Origin: Rubinisphaera italica
Lineage (GTDB): Bacteria > Planctomycetota > Planctomycetia > Planctomycetales > Planctomycetaceae
Direction of reading: 5' to 3'
Assembly (NCBI RefSeq): GCF_007859715.1
Contig: NZ_SJPG01000001.1
Span: 2,320,728-2,384,727, forward strand
DNA length: 64,000 bases
This document shows positions 48,428 through 57,470 of the stretch, in pieces; position 1 is the first letter of the stretch, and every line of letters starts with the position of its first letter. The notes beneath the pieces were generated by a model that did no database searches, was not told where the DNA came from, and worked only from the letters and a program-made list of their open reading frames with translations. The position numbers and the translations under genes were made by a program.

Positions 48428-49435
48428 ATGAAGCCATCAATAAAACAGTACATTATGCCACTACTGATCGCGGTCTGCGTGGCTCCTGGTTGTGCGCACT
48501 CCAGAAATCCATTTGCGTTATTTGCACCTAAAGATCCCAAAGCCGACAACGCCGCATTGCAGGCGATGCTCGCTTCTCAGCAACCCAGTGCCCAGCAAAT
48601 GCAGGCTGGTGGGGAAAGTAGTCTTTATCCTCCTTCGATGGTTGAGCATGAACATCTCCCTCGAACGGAAAAGGATTTGAAGAATCCGCTCCAACTCCAC
48701 TTGAGTTACGCCAAACTGCAGGAGCAACTCGGCTATCTGACTGAAGCCCGTTCTTCCTATGAAAAAGTGGTGGACAGCGAACCAAAGTCCATCGAAGCCA
48801 ACATTGGACTGGCTCGACTGGATGCTCTGGCTGGCCGTTATGAAGATGCTGAAAAGCGTATGCGAAATGCCACATCAATCGACTCCAACTCAGCCGAAGC
48901 TCATTATGCCTTGGGGAATTTTCTAGCCGAACAAAAACGGCATACAGAAGCAATTGTTGAAATTCAGAAGGCAGTCAAACTGCAACCCTCAAATACCGAT
49001 TACAAATATTCTCTGGGAATTGAACTGGCCAAGCTCGAACAGTACCAGGAAGCAATGATCACGCTGACAGAAGTCGTCAGTCGTCCGGAAGCGATGTACA
49101 ACATCGGCTACATTGCGATGAACGATCATCAGGATGATCTGGTCGCTGAGCGATACATGGTGGAGGCTTTAAGGCTCAATCCTAAACTCGAGCAAGCACG
49201 GTATTGGGTGACCGAACTAAAGAATAAAAAAGAACCCAATAGCCAGCAAATTATAACCGCTTCTGCCTCGAAGCCGAATGCTTCTACGCAGGACATGGTC
49301 ATTCATGCCGTTTCGCGACAAACCTCCGAAGAGGCCAGCAAGAAAACCGTCGTACCAGCGTCTGCTCCTTCTGGGGGCAAACCTGAAGGCCTGACTCCCG
49401 ATCAATGGGAACAATGGCAAAACCAGACTCGCTGA
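48428..49435 (+). CDS. TPR-repeat protein, likely lipoprotein
   Basis: 335 residues from ATG 48428 (AAGGA 11 bases ahead; an upstream in-frame start at 48380 has no ribosome site). The N-terminal signal LLIAVCVAPGCAHS has a lipobox-like Cys, though position -3 is Ala. Residues about 70-265 hold several tetratricopeptide repeats (LGYLTEARSSYEKVVDSEP, LDALAGRYEDAEKRM, ALGNFLAEQKRHTEAI, AMITLTEVV). The C-terminal 60 residues are Ser/Lys/Pro-rich. TPR lipoproteins act as scaffolds in envelope assembly. Confidence 0.85.
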   Translation: MKPSIKQYIMPLLIAVCVAPGCAHSRNPFALFAPKDPKADNAALQAMLASQQPSAQQMQAGGESSLYPPSMVEHEHLPRTEKDLKNPLQLHLSYAKLQEQLGYLTEARSSYEKVVDSEPKSIEANIGLARLDALAGRYEDAEKRMRNATSIDSNSAEAHYALGNFLAEQKRHTEAIVEIQKAVKLQPSNTDYKYSLGIELAKLEQYQEAMITLTEVVSRPEAMYNIGYIAMNDHQDDLVAERYMVEALRLNPKLEQARYWVTELKNKKEPNSQQIITASASKPNASTQDMVIHAVSRQTSEEASKKTVVPASAPSGGKPEGLTPDQWEQWQNQTR

Positions 49436-49696
49436 ATTGTCATGCGTAATGCTTTAACCGCATGAATGAACCGCCAAGACGCCAATAATCACAAGAAAAT
49501 TATTCTTCAGCTGGTTATCATTCCATTCACATGGCTAGAATCCATTCAGGGTTATGATAATTACGTGACTCGCTCATGAATAATTTCGTTGCAAAAAATA
49601 CATTTCAACGAATTCAACGATTGAACTCAATCAAATTCCTTGTTGATCTGAGCGTCTTGGCGGTTCAAAATTTTTCAATTCTCGTTAAGTCTTCTC
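49436..49696. repeat. Inverted-repeat family K flanking an intergenic stretch
   Basis: TGAACCGCCAAGACGC at 49467-49482 and its exact inverse GCGTCTTGGCGGTTCA at 49652-49667: a 16-bp perfect pair, 169 bp apart. A similar fragment is at about 18957. No gene between them. Confidence 0.75.
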
Positions 49697-50680
49697 ATGT
49701 CTCACATCGCCAGCATAGGTACAGATCTCGTCACCGCTGCTCGTTTTCTTCGAGAGGGCGGGGTAGTGGCGATGCCTACCGAAACGGTTTATGGACTGGC
49801 TGCAAATGCGTTTGATGAACGAGCCGTCGCGAAAATATTCGAAGCGAAACAGCGGCCGACATTCGATCCACTGATCGTTCATATTGATGAACTTTCCAGG
49901 CTTTCTCAAATCGCTGCGACCATTCCTGAAGAATATCAACCGCTGATGGAACGATTCTGGCCGGGACCGCTGACGTTGATTTTTCAGAAAACCGCCATGG
50001 TTTCTGATCTCGTCACGTCCGGATTGCCTACGGTGGCCGTCCGAATGCCCGCTCATCCGGTTGCTCGTCAATTAATTGCGAAAGCAGACGTTCCGCTGGC
50101 TGCTCCGAGTGCTAATCTTTTTGGAAGAACCAGTCCGACAACCGCTGACCATGTCGCTGATCAACTGGCCGAACGAATCGATTACATTCTTGATGCAGGA
50201 CCGTGTATTGTCGGCGTGGAATCAACGATATTGCGGTTTGCAGAAGGTCGCTTTGAAGTACTCCGGCCGGGTGGGGTTACTCAGGAAGAACTGAGAGATT
50301 GCGTCAATCAAGCGATTGTTCAATACGATTCCTTAAAATATACCGACACAAAAATCGACGCTCCCGGCCAACTCAAAGAGCACTACTCTCCACAAACTCC
50401 GCTAGTCATTTCAGCGGACAATGCGGTACTGAAACCTGATCGAAAGACAGGGCTTCTGCGATTTTCAGAGGCTACCTCTCCTGACTTGAAGCCTTTCGAG
50501 AAAGTAATCACGCTCTCAGAAACCGGCAACCTCCTCGAAGCGACGACTCGCTTCTTTGCGGCCATTCATGAACTTGACAAACTCGAGCTGGATCTGATTG
50601 TGGCGACTCCATTTCCGAATCATGGATTGGGAATCGCACTTAACGATCGTCTGCAGCGGGCTGCTCATCGGTTTGTTTAG
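49697..50680 (+). CDS. tsaC: L-threonylcarbamoyladenylate synthase (Sua5 type)
   Basis: Makes threonylcarbamoyl-AMP for the t6A37 tRNA modification. 327 residues: YrdC domain (1-205) with GGVVAMPTETVYGLAANAF, KQRPTFDPLIVHI, and LAAPSANLFGRTSP, then the Sua5 C-terminal domain (about 235-327), which makes it Sua5 rather than short TsaC. The 3' end overlaps the convergent caspase-like gene by 41 bp. Confidence 0.95.
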   Translation: MSHIASIGTDLVTAARFLREGGVVAMPTETVYGLAANAFDERAVAKIFEAKQRPTFDPLIVHIDELSRLSQIAATIPEEYQPLMERFWPGPLTLIFQKTAMVSDLVTSGLPTVAVRMPAHPVARQLIAKADVPLAAPSANLFGRTSPTTADHVADQLAERIDYILDAGPCIVGVESTILRFAEGRFEVLRPGGVTQEELRDCVNQAIVQYDSLKYTDTKIDAPGQLKEHYSPQTPLVISADNAVLKPDRKTGLLRFSEATSPDLKPFEKVITLSETGNLLEATTRFFAAIHELDKLELDLIVATPFPNHGLGIALNDRLQRAAHRFV

Positions 50681-52334
50681 GCTTTGGTGGAGGCACTGCC
50701 TTAGTTTTCTCGGGAGTCACTTCTTTCTTTTCGATTGATTCTGCAGCTGACACTTTGCGAGCAGTAATTGTCGTCATTTCATGCTGTTTGCTTCCTTCGC
50801 TTCCCAGGCTCATTGCTTCCAACGCCACGATTTTTGCATAGCGTTGCTGAAGTTCATCGGAGGCAAAATGTCTCAGGTTGGACGTCAATGCCAGTGTCTT
50901 CAACAGATACAGAACACGTTCGCACTTTGCCAGATCTTTACGATTATCCAGCTTTTTAACGCTGAATTCTTCATGTTGACTGTGCAGTTTCTGCCAGTCC
51001 GCAAATTCCGGATGAGATTCGATAGCCTCGATCACTTCGGCCTGCTGTTCCGCGATAATCTGAGGAACGAGCGGATGCCAGCGGTTGTTCAACTCGGGCC
51101 ATTTTGTCAGGAGTTCCTTTCGAATGACCGATTTTTTTGAAGTCCACTGTCGTTTCAAAGAGTAAGCTTCAGAATCGAGAGATTTCTTTGTCGCTTCCAG
51201 AAGCTTCTTCTTTTCTGCGACGGCTGCCTGCCAGTCATCTCCCGTCAGTTCCAGATGTTTTCCCAACTCAGTCAAAGCGAAAGCCTGATTGGGCCGGGCA
51301 GACTGACGTAGTTCTTCAATCGAAGAGGACTCCGTCAACAAATTTGCATCCTCTGCCACTTCGCCAGACGTTTTACTGTAGGTTCGCAAAAATACATCGG
51401 ACGTGCTGATGGGAATATCAATGGTCGTGGAAGTTGCCACGGTGTAGGAATGAGCCTCGGAAAACGACATTTGTCCGTCGCCATTGCAATCGCAATTGGA
51501 GACTTCCTCTTGAGTCCGTGTGCTTCCGGAAATCGCAGCCCAGAAGGAACTGCTGTATTCGTGGTAGTTTTCTTCGTGGATATCAGCCGTGCAACCGGCT
51601 GCCGGTTGAGTTTCAATGGTCGCAAAGAAGCCAACAATATCTCGATTATCGAGAGGCTGAGCAGGGTCGCCGTTCGGGAACATACTGTTCGCGAATCCGC
51701 CGGAATAGCACTGAACCATCACGAGCACAACTGGCACATTCTCGGGAAGTTTTCTCAGCGAATTTGCAAATTGCTCGACACTGATTTTTTCTTTATTCCA
51801 CAAATACAGATAGGTATTTCCAGACCGTTTTTTATCCGATGATTTTCCACCGTGTGCAGTTGCATAAATAAAGAGTCGATCGTCAGCTGTCATTTTTGCC
51901 CCAACTTCGTTCACCCAGCGATCCCACTCGGCTACCGAAGAAGGGCCTCTCAAGTTTCCGATTTGATGATTACGATACCGATAATCCTGCCCGCTTTCGG
52001 TCTCAAATACCTGCCCGAGCAACTCATAGATTCTTGGCAGCGGTTGCTGAGAATTGTAATACTGCAGATCCCGTTGCGGATCTGAACCGTCGCTGAAGAG
52101 AATGTCGTGTTGAACATCTCCCTCGTAAGCTTCAGCCAACACGCGCTGGAAATATTCGACGTTCCGTTCCAAAGAGATTTGATTTCCGGTGGGAGAATAT
52201 CCACCTCCGATTGTCAGAAAACAGTCTTTGGCTTCGACTGTGGTGACGATTCCTCCTGACGTAAGCAGCAGGAGAATTAATGATGTCGAGAGAAATCGAC
52301 CGAAACTCAAGTCAGAAAATTGCATTGTCAGCAC
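50640..52334 (-). CDS. Secreted caspase-like cysteine peptidase with EF-hand loop
   Basis: 564 residues with a Sec signal peptide (hydrophobic 15-33). The peptidase core (about 37-300) has the caspase/legumain-type dyad: His161 in YATAHGGKS and Cys209 in VMVQCYSGGF. Inserted after it is a loop at 282-293 that reads D-C-N-G-D-G-Q-M-S-F-S-E, a canonical 12-residue EF-hand calcium site. Residues 330-540 are a helical coiled-coil-like region, and the tail is Pro/Glu/Lys-rich. Substrate unknown. Related to peptidase C13/C14 folds; exact family uncertain. Overlaps tsaC by 41 bp tail to tail. Confidence 0.85.
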   Translation of the reverse strand: MLTMQFSDLSFGRFLSTSLILLLLTSGGIVTTVEAKDCFLTIGGGYSPTGNQISLERNVEYFQRVLAEAYEGDVQHDILFSDGSDPQRDLQYYNSQQPLPRIYELLGQVFETESGQDYRYRNHQIGNLRGPSSVAEWDRWVNEVGAKMTADDRLFIYATAHGGKSSDKKRSGNTYLYLWNKEKISVEQFANSLRKLPENVPVVLVMVQCYSGGFANSMFPNGDPAQPLDNRDIVGFFATIETQPAAGCTADIHEENYHEYSSSFWAAISGSTRTQEEVSNCDCNGDGQMSFSEAHSYTVATSTTIDIPISTSDVFLRTYSKTSGEVAEDANLLTESSSIEELRQSARPNQAFALTELGKHLELTGDDWQAAVAEKKKLLEATKKSLDSEAYSLKRQWTSKKSVIRKELLTKWPELNNRWHPLVPQIIAEQQAEVIEAIESHPEFADWQKLHSQHEEFSVKKLDNRKDLAKCERVLYLLKTLALTSNLRHFASDELQQRYAKIVALEAMSLGSEGSKQHEMTTITARKVSAAESIEKKEVTPEKTKAVPPPKPKQTDEQPAADDR

Positions 52335-52791
52335 TCCATAAAAGATTGACTCGCAATATCACACTATCGATCTCCTGAAACGTAAACAAGGACTTGAGAG
52401 ATTCTGCCTTAAAAACGAGATCCAATCTAAGAATTGAGCGGTCAGGTAATCTGGAGAAATTTGAACCGCAGTTGGACGCAGATAAACGCAGAAGTGAAGT
52501 ATCCGAGTTTAATATGAAAGCTGGGGAAATTTCCTCTTCTCACAAAAAGTGAATGAAGTCACTTGAGATTTGGGAAGTACAAGTTTGGGTGGCACGACCC
52601 AGAACGAAGTGATGGTCGTGGTGATCGCTTCCGGCCACGCCCTTCGCGATGCTAAAGGGGGCCACCCAGCGCCGTTCTTTAAAATGAAGTCTTTCTTGAT
52701 GCATCTTGATCTCAAATTGGTTTTTTATCTTTTTACAGGAATCGTCTCTAATCGGTGGAGGAAATTGCGATAAAACCATTAAACTGCCGCC
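52335..52791. other. Intergenic region with repeats
   Basis: 457 bp. Contains a family F-type fragment (GAACCGCAGTTGGACGCAGA, from 52463) and the family J element at 52587-52667. No gene seen. Divergent genes on both sides (caspase-like on minus, tyrA on plus). Confidence 0.6.
52587..52667. repeat. Inverted-repeat family J, copy 2
   Basis: GGGTGGCACGACCCAGAACG ... CGATGCTAAAGGGGGCCACCC-type ends. It is the inverse of 3034-3116, with the same order of internal blocks (GAACGAAGTGATG, GGCCACGCCCTTCGCG). Confidence 0.85.
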
Positions 52792-53676
52792 ATGAAACCC
52801 GTATCAGAAAAGCCTGAATTTTCCCTGCAGACCCTCGCTATCCGCGGCGTTGGTTTGATTGGTGGTTCTATTGCGAAAGCAGCTCGGAAAGCTGGGATTG
52901 CTCAGGAAATTGTGGGTATCGGTCGTGATGAGGCTCGATTGCAAAAAGCGGTTGAGCATCAGGTTATCGATCGATTCGAAACCGATTCAAAAACTGCTGC
53001 CAGTCAAGCCGATTTGATCGTCGTTTGCACGCCAGTTGATTGTATTGCCAAGGATATCGTTCAACTTCATGGAAGCTTGAGGCCTGAAGCATTAATTACC
53101 GATGCCGGGAGCGTGAAGGAACAGATTGTTCGTGAAGTCTGTGAAAAACTCGGAGCAAAGCATCGATATCTGGGCAGTCATCCTCTGGCCGGTTCTGAAA
53201 AAACCGGTTTTGAACATTCCGATGCAGACCTGTTTCAGAATGCAGCCGTCGTGTTGACTCCTGAAGAGCAGTCGTCCAAAAATGATCTCAATTTTCTGGA
53301 AGCGTTCTGGAAAGCTCTCGGCGGCAAAGTCTCTATTATGTCACCTGCAGAACATGACCGCGCATTGGCAGCGACGAGTCATTTGCCACATTTGATCGCT
53401 GCGGCTTTAGCCTCTTCTGTGTCAGAAGATCAGTTACCTCTGGCAGCCACGGGATTTGGCGATACCACCCGCATCGCCAGCGGGGATCCTCATTTGTGGA
53501 CGTCCATCTTCTGTCAGAATCCCAACGGCACCCTCGCCGCTGCAAAAGAATTTCAACAGCAGTTGAATGCGTTTCTGGAAGCCGTCGAAGCCAAAGATAC
53601 CGATAAGATCAATGCGCTTTTACTGACGGCCAAGAAACGTCGCGACCTCTGGCTAAACGAACGAGAAAACTCGTAG
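52792..53676 (+). CDS. tyrA: Prephenate dehydrogenase
   Basis: Oxidative decarboxylation of prephenate (or arogenate) to hydroxyphenylpyruvate in tyrosine synthesis. 294 residues. NAD-binding glycine motif IRGVGLIGGSIAKAA (17-31); TDAGSVKEQI and the signature GSHPLAGSEKTGFEHS with catalytic His. TATSHLPHLIAAALA in the C-terminal helical domain. Short form without ACT or AroQ domains. Followed by a composite of family A and E repeats. Confidence 0.94.
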   Translation: MKPVSEKPEFSLQTLAIRGVGLIGGSIAKAARKAGIAQEIVGIGRDEARLQKAVEHQVIDRFETDSKTAASQADLIVVCTPVDCIAKDIVQLHGSLRPEALITDAGSVKEQIVREVCEKLGAKHRYLGSHPLAGSEKTGFEHSDADLFQNAAVVLTPEEQSSKNDLNFLEAFWKALGGKVSIMSPAEHDRALAATSHLPHLIAAALASSVSEDQLPLAATGFGDTTRIASGDPHLWTSIFCQNPNGTLAAAKEFQQQLNAFLEAVEAKDTDKINALLLTAKKRRDLWLNERENS

Positions 53677-53852
53677 ATCAGGCACTGCCGGACGAGTATC
53701 GATGTTGAATCCAGGCAAACAATTGAACTGTTTTACAAGCACGAAGCGCAAGCGAGTGTGTCTGGGTAATCAGGACACACTCGCTTGCGCTTCGTGCTTG
53801 TATGTTCAATAACAAGTGAATCTCAATTTCGTCAGGCACAGCCTGACCTAAG
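53673..53852. repeat. Composite: family E element inside family A arms
   Basis: Left A arm GTAGATCAGGCACTGCCGGA at 53673, a complete family E pair at 53733-53804 (TTACAAGCACGAAGCGCAAG ... CTTGCGCTTCGTGCTTGTA), and right A arm GTCAGGCACAGCCTGACCTA at 53831-53850. In other full A copies the arms are only 26 bp apart, so E appears to have entered the A element. The arms also differ from the A consensus by a few bases. Confidence 0.85.
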
Positions 53853-53854
53853 GT

Positions 53855-54016
53855 TCAATCGGCGTCGTCCGTGTCTTGCGTATCGATTTCCAGAGGCCCT
53901 TTGATATCCTCCATTTCGACAGCCGGCAGACTTAAGACCTTAACCAGGCAAAACGAGACCAGCATCAAAACAGCCGAGACCGAAACGGTCATCATAATCC
54001 AGCCATATGTATTCAT
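53855..54016 (-). CDS. Small single-pass membrane protein, probable NSS symporter small subunit
   Basis: 53 residues: MNTYGWIMMTVSVSAVLMLV is the first part of one transmembrane helix, followed by SLPAVEMEDIKG and an acidic end rich in Asp. ATG 54016 is preceded by AGGAGA at ideal spacing (6-9 bases). It lies 51 bp downstream of the symporter gene on the same strand and shares its transcript. Small accessory subunits (MetS-like) accompany some bacterial NSS transporters; this protein fits in position and size but has no clear sequence signature. Ends 5 bp from the right A repeat arm. Confidence 0.7.
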   Translation of the reverse strand: MNTYGWIMMTVSVSAVLMLVSFCLVKVLSLPAVEMEDIKGPLEIDTQDTDDAD

Positions 54017-54067
54017 TTCAGATCTCCTGAGAATATTGGATTGAGTATTGCGGGTTCAGTAAGACGC

Positions 54068-55642
54068 TTAATCCTGAATGGCTTTCTCTTCATCTTGATA
54101 CAGGAAATCGTATTTCCCTTCTTTCATCCAGCGAATCCCGGCTATGTGCACCAGCACAAACAGGAACGTGGCCACTAGCAGAATGAACATTATTGAAGCA
54201 ACGGCAACTTCACTCTCACTGATGGACGTTACATATCCAGGCACATTGGAATAGCAGAAGGCACAGAAAATGACGATCAGATAAAACGGCGTCACGTACT
54301 TCAACATGATTTGCAGAGCAAATGGAACTCGAATGTGCGAGCCTTCGTGCAATTCCTTGTGACCGCGTTCAATTCCGAAAACCCAGCCATACATAATTGC
54401 CTGAACCATTGCCAGAACAAAAATAGCAGCCGTACCGACCCAGAAATCCAACGTATCCAGAGCTTTAATATCTTTTGAAAACCAGGTTACAAAACCGGAA
54501 CCGATAGCCGCAAGTAATCCTAAAATAGCCGCAGCGGCATGACGTTTTAATCCGAGGCCTTCTTCGAAGAAGGCGATCACGGGTTGAAGCATCGATAAAC
54601 TGCTGGTGATCGCCGCGATAAATAACATGAAGAACCACAGGAAACCAAAGATCTGACCACCTGGCATGTGGGCAAAGACATTCGGTAATGCAGAGAATCC
54701 CAGTCCGAATGTTCCCATATCCTGAGAGGCTGCTCCCAGAAAAATGAACGCAGCTGGCAATGTAATCATCCCACCCAGACAGACTTCAAAAAATTCGTTC
54801 ATGCTGGTCGCAGTCAAACCACTCAAAGCGACGTCATCGTTACGGCGCATGTAACTGGCGTAATTGACGATGACACCAAAACCCACTGAGAGACTGAAAA
54901 AGATCTGCCCCGAGGCTGCCAGCCAGGTTTGCGGATCTGCCAGTTTAGCAAAGTTGGGATTCCACATCGCTCCCAGTCCACCAACCACATTTCGATCCGG
55001 TTGGTCGGGCAGAGGGGAACCCAATGTCAAAACACGAACGAGAACAATCAATGCCAAAACAACCATCAAAGGCATCGCTACGCGGCAAAACGCTTCGATT
55101 CCTTTCGTCACTCCTCGGTAGATGAAGAAAAAGTTTAATACGAATGTGAATATCAAAATTCCCAGAAAGTCTCTGTGCCCAGGCTGAAATAAGGAACCGT
55201 CAGCTCCCATGCCGACAAACGCATTGAAATATTCACCATAATCGCCCGGATTACTTTCTGGCATCAGACTGCCATCAAGATAACTGATCGCATAACTCAG
55301 GCACCAGGCTTCAATTACCACATAATACATATAGATGATCAGGGGAATTAGAAGGGCCAATGTGCCAAAGTATCGAGCTCCTCGACGTCGACAGATCACG
55401 CTGAAAATTCCGGGAGCCGAGTGAAATCCTCGAATTCCGGCATAACGGCCCATGGTCCATTCCGCCCAGCAGAGCGGAATTCCCAGGATCAACAAAGAAA
55501 TGAAGTAGGGGATCATAAAAGCTCCCCCGCCATTGGAAGCGGCCTGACCGGGGAATCGAAGAAAGTTTCCCAGCCCGACGGCTGAGCCGGCGACTGCGAG
55601 AATCACTCCGATGCGTGTGCCCCATTGTTCTTTTTGAGCCAT
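54068..55642 (-). CDS. Neurotransmitter:sodium symporter (NSS) family transporter
   Basis: 524 residues with about 12 transmembrane helices, LeuT fold. The first helix carries the sodium/substrate-site motif [20 protein letters not shown]; helix 6 region is [20 protein letters not shown]. Imports amino acids or related small molecules with sodium. Start at ATG 55642 ([10 protein letters not shown]); the frame reaches 55669. A 53-residue membrane protein follows 51 bp on. Confidence 0.92.
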   Translation of the reverse strand: MAQKEQWGTRIGVILAVAGSAVGLGNFLRFPGQAASNGGGAFMIPYFISLLILGIPLCWAEWTMGRYAGIRGFHSAPGIFSVICRRRGARYFGTLALLIPLIIYMYYVVIEAWCLSYAISYLDGSLMPESNPGDYGEYFNAFVGMGADGSLFQPGHRDFLGILIFTFVLNFFFIYRGVTKGIEAFCRVAMPLMVVLALIVLVRVLTLGSPLPDQPDRNVVGGLGAMWNPNFAKLADPQTWLAASGQIFFSLSVGFGVIVNYASYMRRNDDVALSGLTATSMNEFFEVCLGGMITLPAAFIFLGAASQDMGTFGLGFSALPNVFAHMPGGQIFGFLWFFMLFIAAITSSLSMLQPVIAFFEEGLGLKRHAAAAILGLLAAIGSGFVTWFSKDIKALDTLDFWVGTAAIFVLAMVQAIMYGWVFGIERGHKELHEGSHIRVPFALQIMLKYVTPFYLIVIFCAFCYSNVPGYVTSISESEVAVASIMFILLVATFLFVLVHIAGIRWMKEGKYDFLYQDEEKAIQD

Positions 55643-55780
55643 GGTTCTATTCCCGAAATGTCTGATCAATTGGTGAATGGTCGCGAACGTGCCGAGCCGA
55701 GCATCTGCTGACGTACAACCATAGTAAATATCGACTTACGACAAAATGACCCAGAGCGATTCTACAAAAACTTTGATTTG

Positions 55781-55798
55781 AAACAATTGAAGTTGTTT
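55781..55798. promoter_or_regulatory. Candidate SufR operator
   Basis: AAACAA-TTGAAG-TTGTTT, an 18-bp perfect inverted repeat with a 6-bp centre, 82 bp ahead of sufR. SufR of cyanobacteria binds inverted CAAC-type half-sites with a similar N6 centre. Position and symmetry fit autoregulation. Confidence 0.55.
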
Positions 55799-55879
55799 TA
55801 ATTGTGAAAACCTCTACAATTGGGTCGTAATCAATAACGAAAGCCGAAATCAGTCTGAAACGGGAACATTTTCAATTTC

Positions 55880-56521
55880 ATGTTAGAATCGCTCAAACAA
55901 GCTGATCGTGACTTTCTCCAGAGCCTGATGGAACTGGAGTCGGCAACGATTGCACAATTGTGCGATTCTCAAGGTGTGACGACAAATGCGATTCGGATTA
56001 GACTGACGGGACTGATGGCTGCAGGTCTTGTTGAGCGGACCACCGTTCGTCAAGGTCGTGGCCGTCCGCAGCATGAATATCGTGTGACGAATAAAGGAAA
56101 ACGCGAATTCGGAGAGAATTATTCCGAACTCGCAACCGTACTCTGGCAACAGATCAGTCACATTGAAGATCCTGCAATAAGGTCTCAAATCGCGGCTGAA
56201 CTGAAAAAAACGTTAATCAACCGTTACGGTCGGGACATTGACGGCATCGACCTTTCCGAAAGAATCCAGCAATTGCAGCAGGTTTTGCAGGATTATGGAT
56301 ATCAATGTGAAGTCGATCAGCAGATCGATAAGGTTTCGCTGACGGAAAAATGTTGCCCGTATCACGATCTCGCAGTGGAGGATCGCTCCATCTGTGAACT
56401 CGAACAAACGGTTTTTGAGCATATTTTAGGTGTGCCACTGGAATTGACTCAGCGTTGTGTCGACGGTCACAGTTGTTGCCGTTTCGAGCACGTTGAACTC
56501 ACAGTGGATTCGAGCAAGTAG
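55880..56521 (+). CDS. sufR: SufR-family transcriptional regulator
   Basis: 213 residues. N-terminal winged helix (about 8-75): IAQLCDSQGVTTNAIRIRLT and GLVERTTVRQGRGRPQHEY, as in DeoR/ArsR-like SufR. C-terminal Fe-S ligands: Cys158-Cys159 (CCPYHD), Cys172, Cys183 and Cys199-200 (C159-x12-C172). It heads the suf genes, so repression of the operon when it holds a [4Fe-4S] cluster is likely. sufC starts 47 bp downstream. Confidence 0.92.
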   Translation: MLESLKQADRDFLQSLMELESATIAQLCDSQGVTTNAIRIRLTGLMAAGLVERTTVRQGRGRPQHEYRVTNKGKREFGENYSELATVLWQQISHIEDPAIRSQIAAELKKTLINRYGRDIDGIDLSERIQQLQQVLQDYGYQCEVDQQIDKVSLTEKCCPYHDLAVEDRSICELEQTVFEHILGVPLELTQRCVDGHSCCRFEHVELTVDSSK

Positions 56522-56568
56522 AATCTGTCAGTATTAATGACAACTAAACAGGAATTGATGGCAGGACG

Positions 56569-57378
56569 ATGAATTCAGTACTCAAAATCGAAGATCTTCA
56601 CGTCAAAGTTGGCGAAACTCCCATCCTCACTGGAGTGAATCTGGAAGTCAAACAGGGCGAAATCCATGCTTTGATGGGACCAAACGGTTCCGGCAAAAGT
56701 ACACTCGCCTACGCTTTGATGGGACATCCCAAGTACGAAATCACGCATGGGAAAATCGAAATCGGCGGAGTCGATCTGGCCGAACTCGATGCCTGCGAAC
56801 GGGCTCGTCTCGGATTGTTCCTCGCATTTCAGTATCCCGTCACGATTCCCGGTGTGAAAGTCGCCGACTTCCTGCGACTGGCGATCTCCAATATTCGCAA
56901 TCCGGAACGCAAAGAAGGTGAAAACCTGATGCCGATGCGGGAGTTTCGTACCGAGCTTCGCCAAACGATGGATCAGCTCAATATGGACAGCGAGTTCGCT
57001 CGCCGTTATCTGAACGACGGCTTTTCCGGTGGGGAAAAGAAGCGGATGGAAATTCTCCAGCTGGCGATGCTCAAACCAAAATTCGCCATTCTCGACGAAA
57101 CCGATAGCGGACTCGACAGTGATGCCGTCCGGGTGGTGAGTGAAGGCCTGGCCAAATTATCCGGTCCGGAAATGGGCGTGTTGATCATCACCCATCACGA
57201 ACGCTTGCTCGAATACAATGAACCTCAATTTACGCATGTCATGCTGGCCGGGAAAATCGTCGAAACGGGCGATGCTTCTCTAGCTCGCGAGTTGCACGAA
57301 AATGGATACACCGAAGTTCGCAAACGACATCCTGAAGAAGCGGCTCTGGAAACTGAACAGGAAACAGTTGCCAAGTAG
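56569..57378 (+). CDS. sufC: Fe-S cluster assembly ATPase SufC
   Basis: ABC-type ATPase of the SufBCD scaffold complex, cytosolic. 269 residues. Walker A MGPNGSGKSTLAY (36-48); signature FSGGEKKRMEI; Walker B AILDETDSGLD; SufC-typical Q-loop FLAFQYPVTIPGV. ATG preceded by AGGACG. In this operon sufC comes before sufB, unlike the sufBCD order of many bacteria. 92 bp spacer to sufB. Confidence 0.97.
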   Translation: MNSVLKIEDLHVKVGETPILTGVNLEVKQGEIHALMGPNGSGKSTLAYALMGHPKYEITHGKIEIGGVDLAELDACERARLGLFLAFQYPVTIPGVKVADFLRLAISNIRNPERKEGENLMPMREFRTELRQTMDQLNMDSEFARRYLNDGFSGGEKKRMEILQLAMLKPKFAILDETDSGLDSDAVRVVSEGLAKLSGPEMGVLIITHHERLLEYNEPQFTHVMLAGKIVETGDASLARELHENGYTEVRKRHPEEAALETEQETVAK

Positions 57379-57470
57379 TTTGGTGATGAGTAGCGAATTT
57401 GAGTTGAGAATTTGATTTCTTCCGCTCGTTGAAAAATGAGTGGTACACATAAAGAGAAGAGGAGTTCACA

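Noticed and set aside
49576..49815. Small frame between the K repeat and tsaC
   Set aside because: It overlaps the tsaC start and the repeat arm and shows no family or ribosome site.
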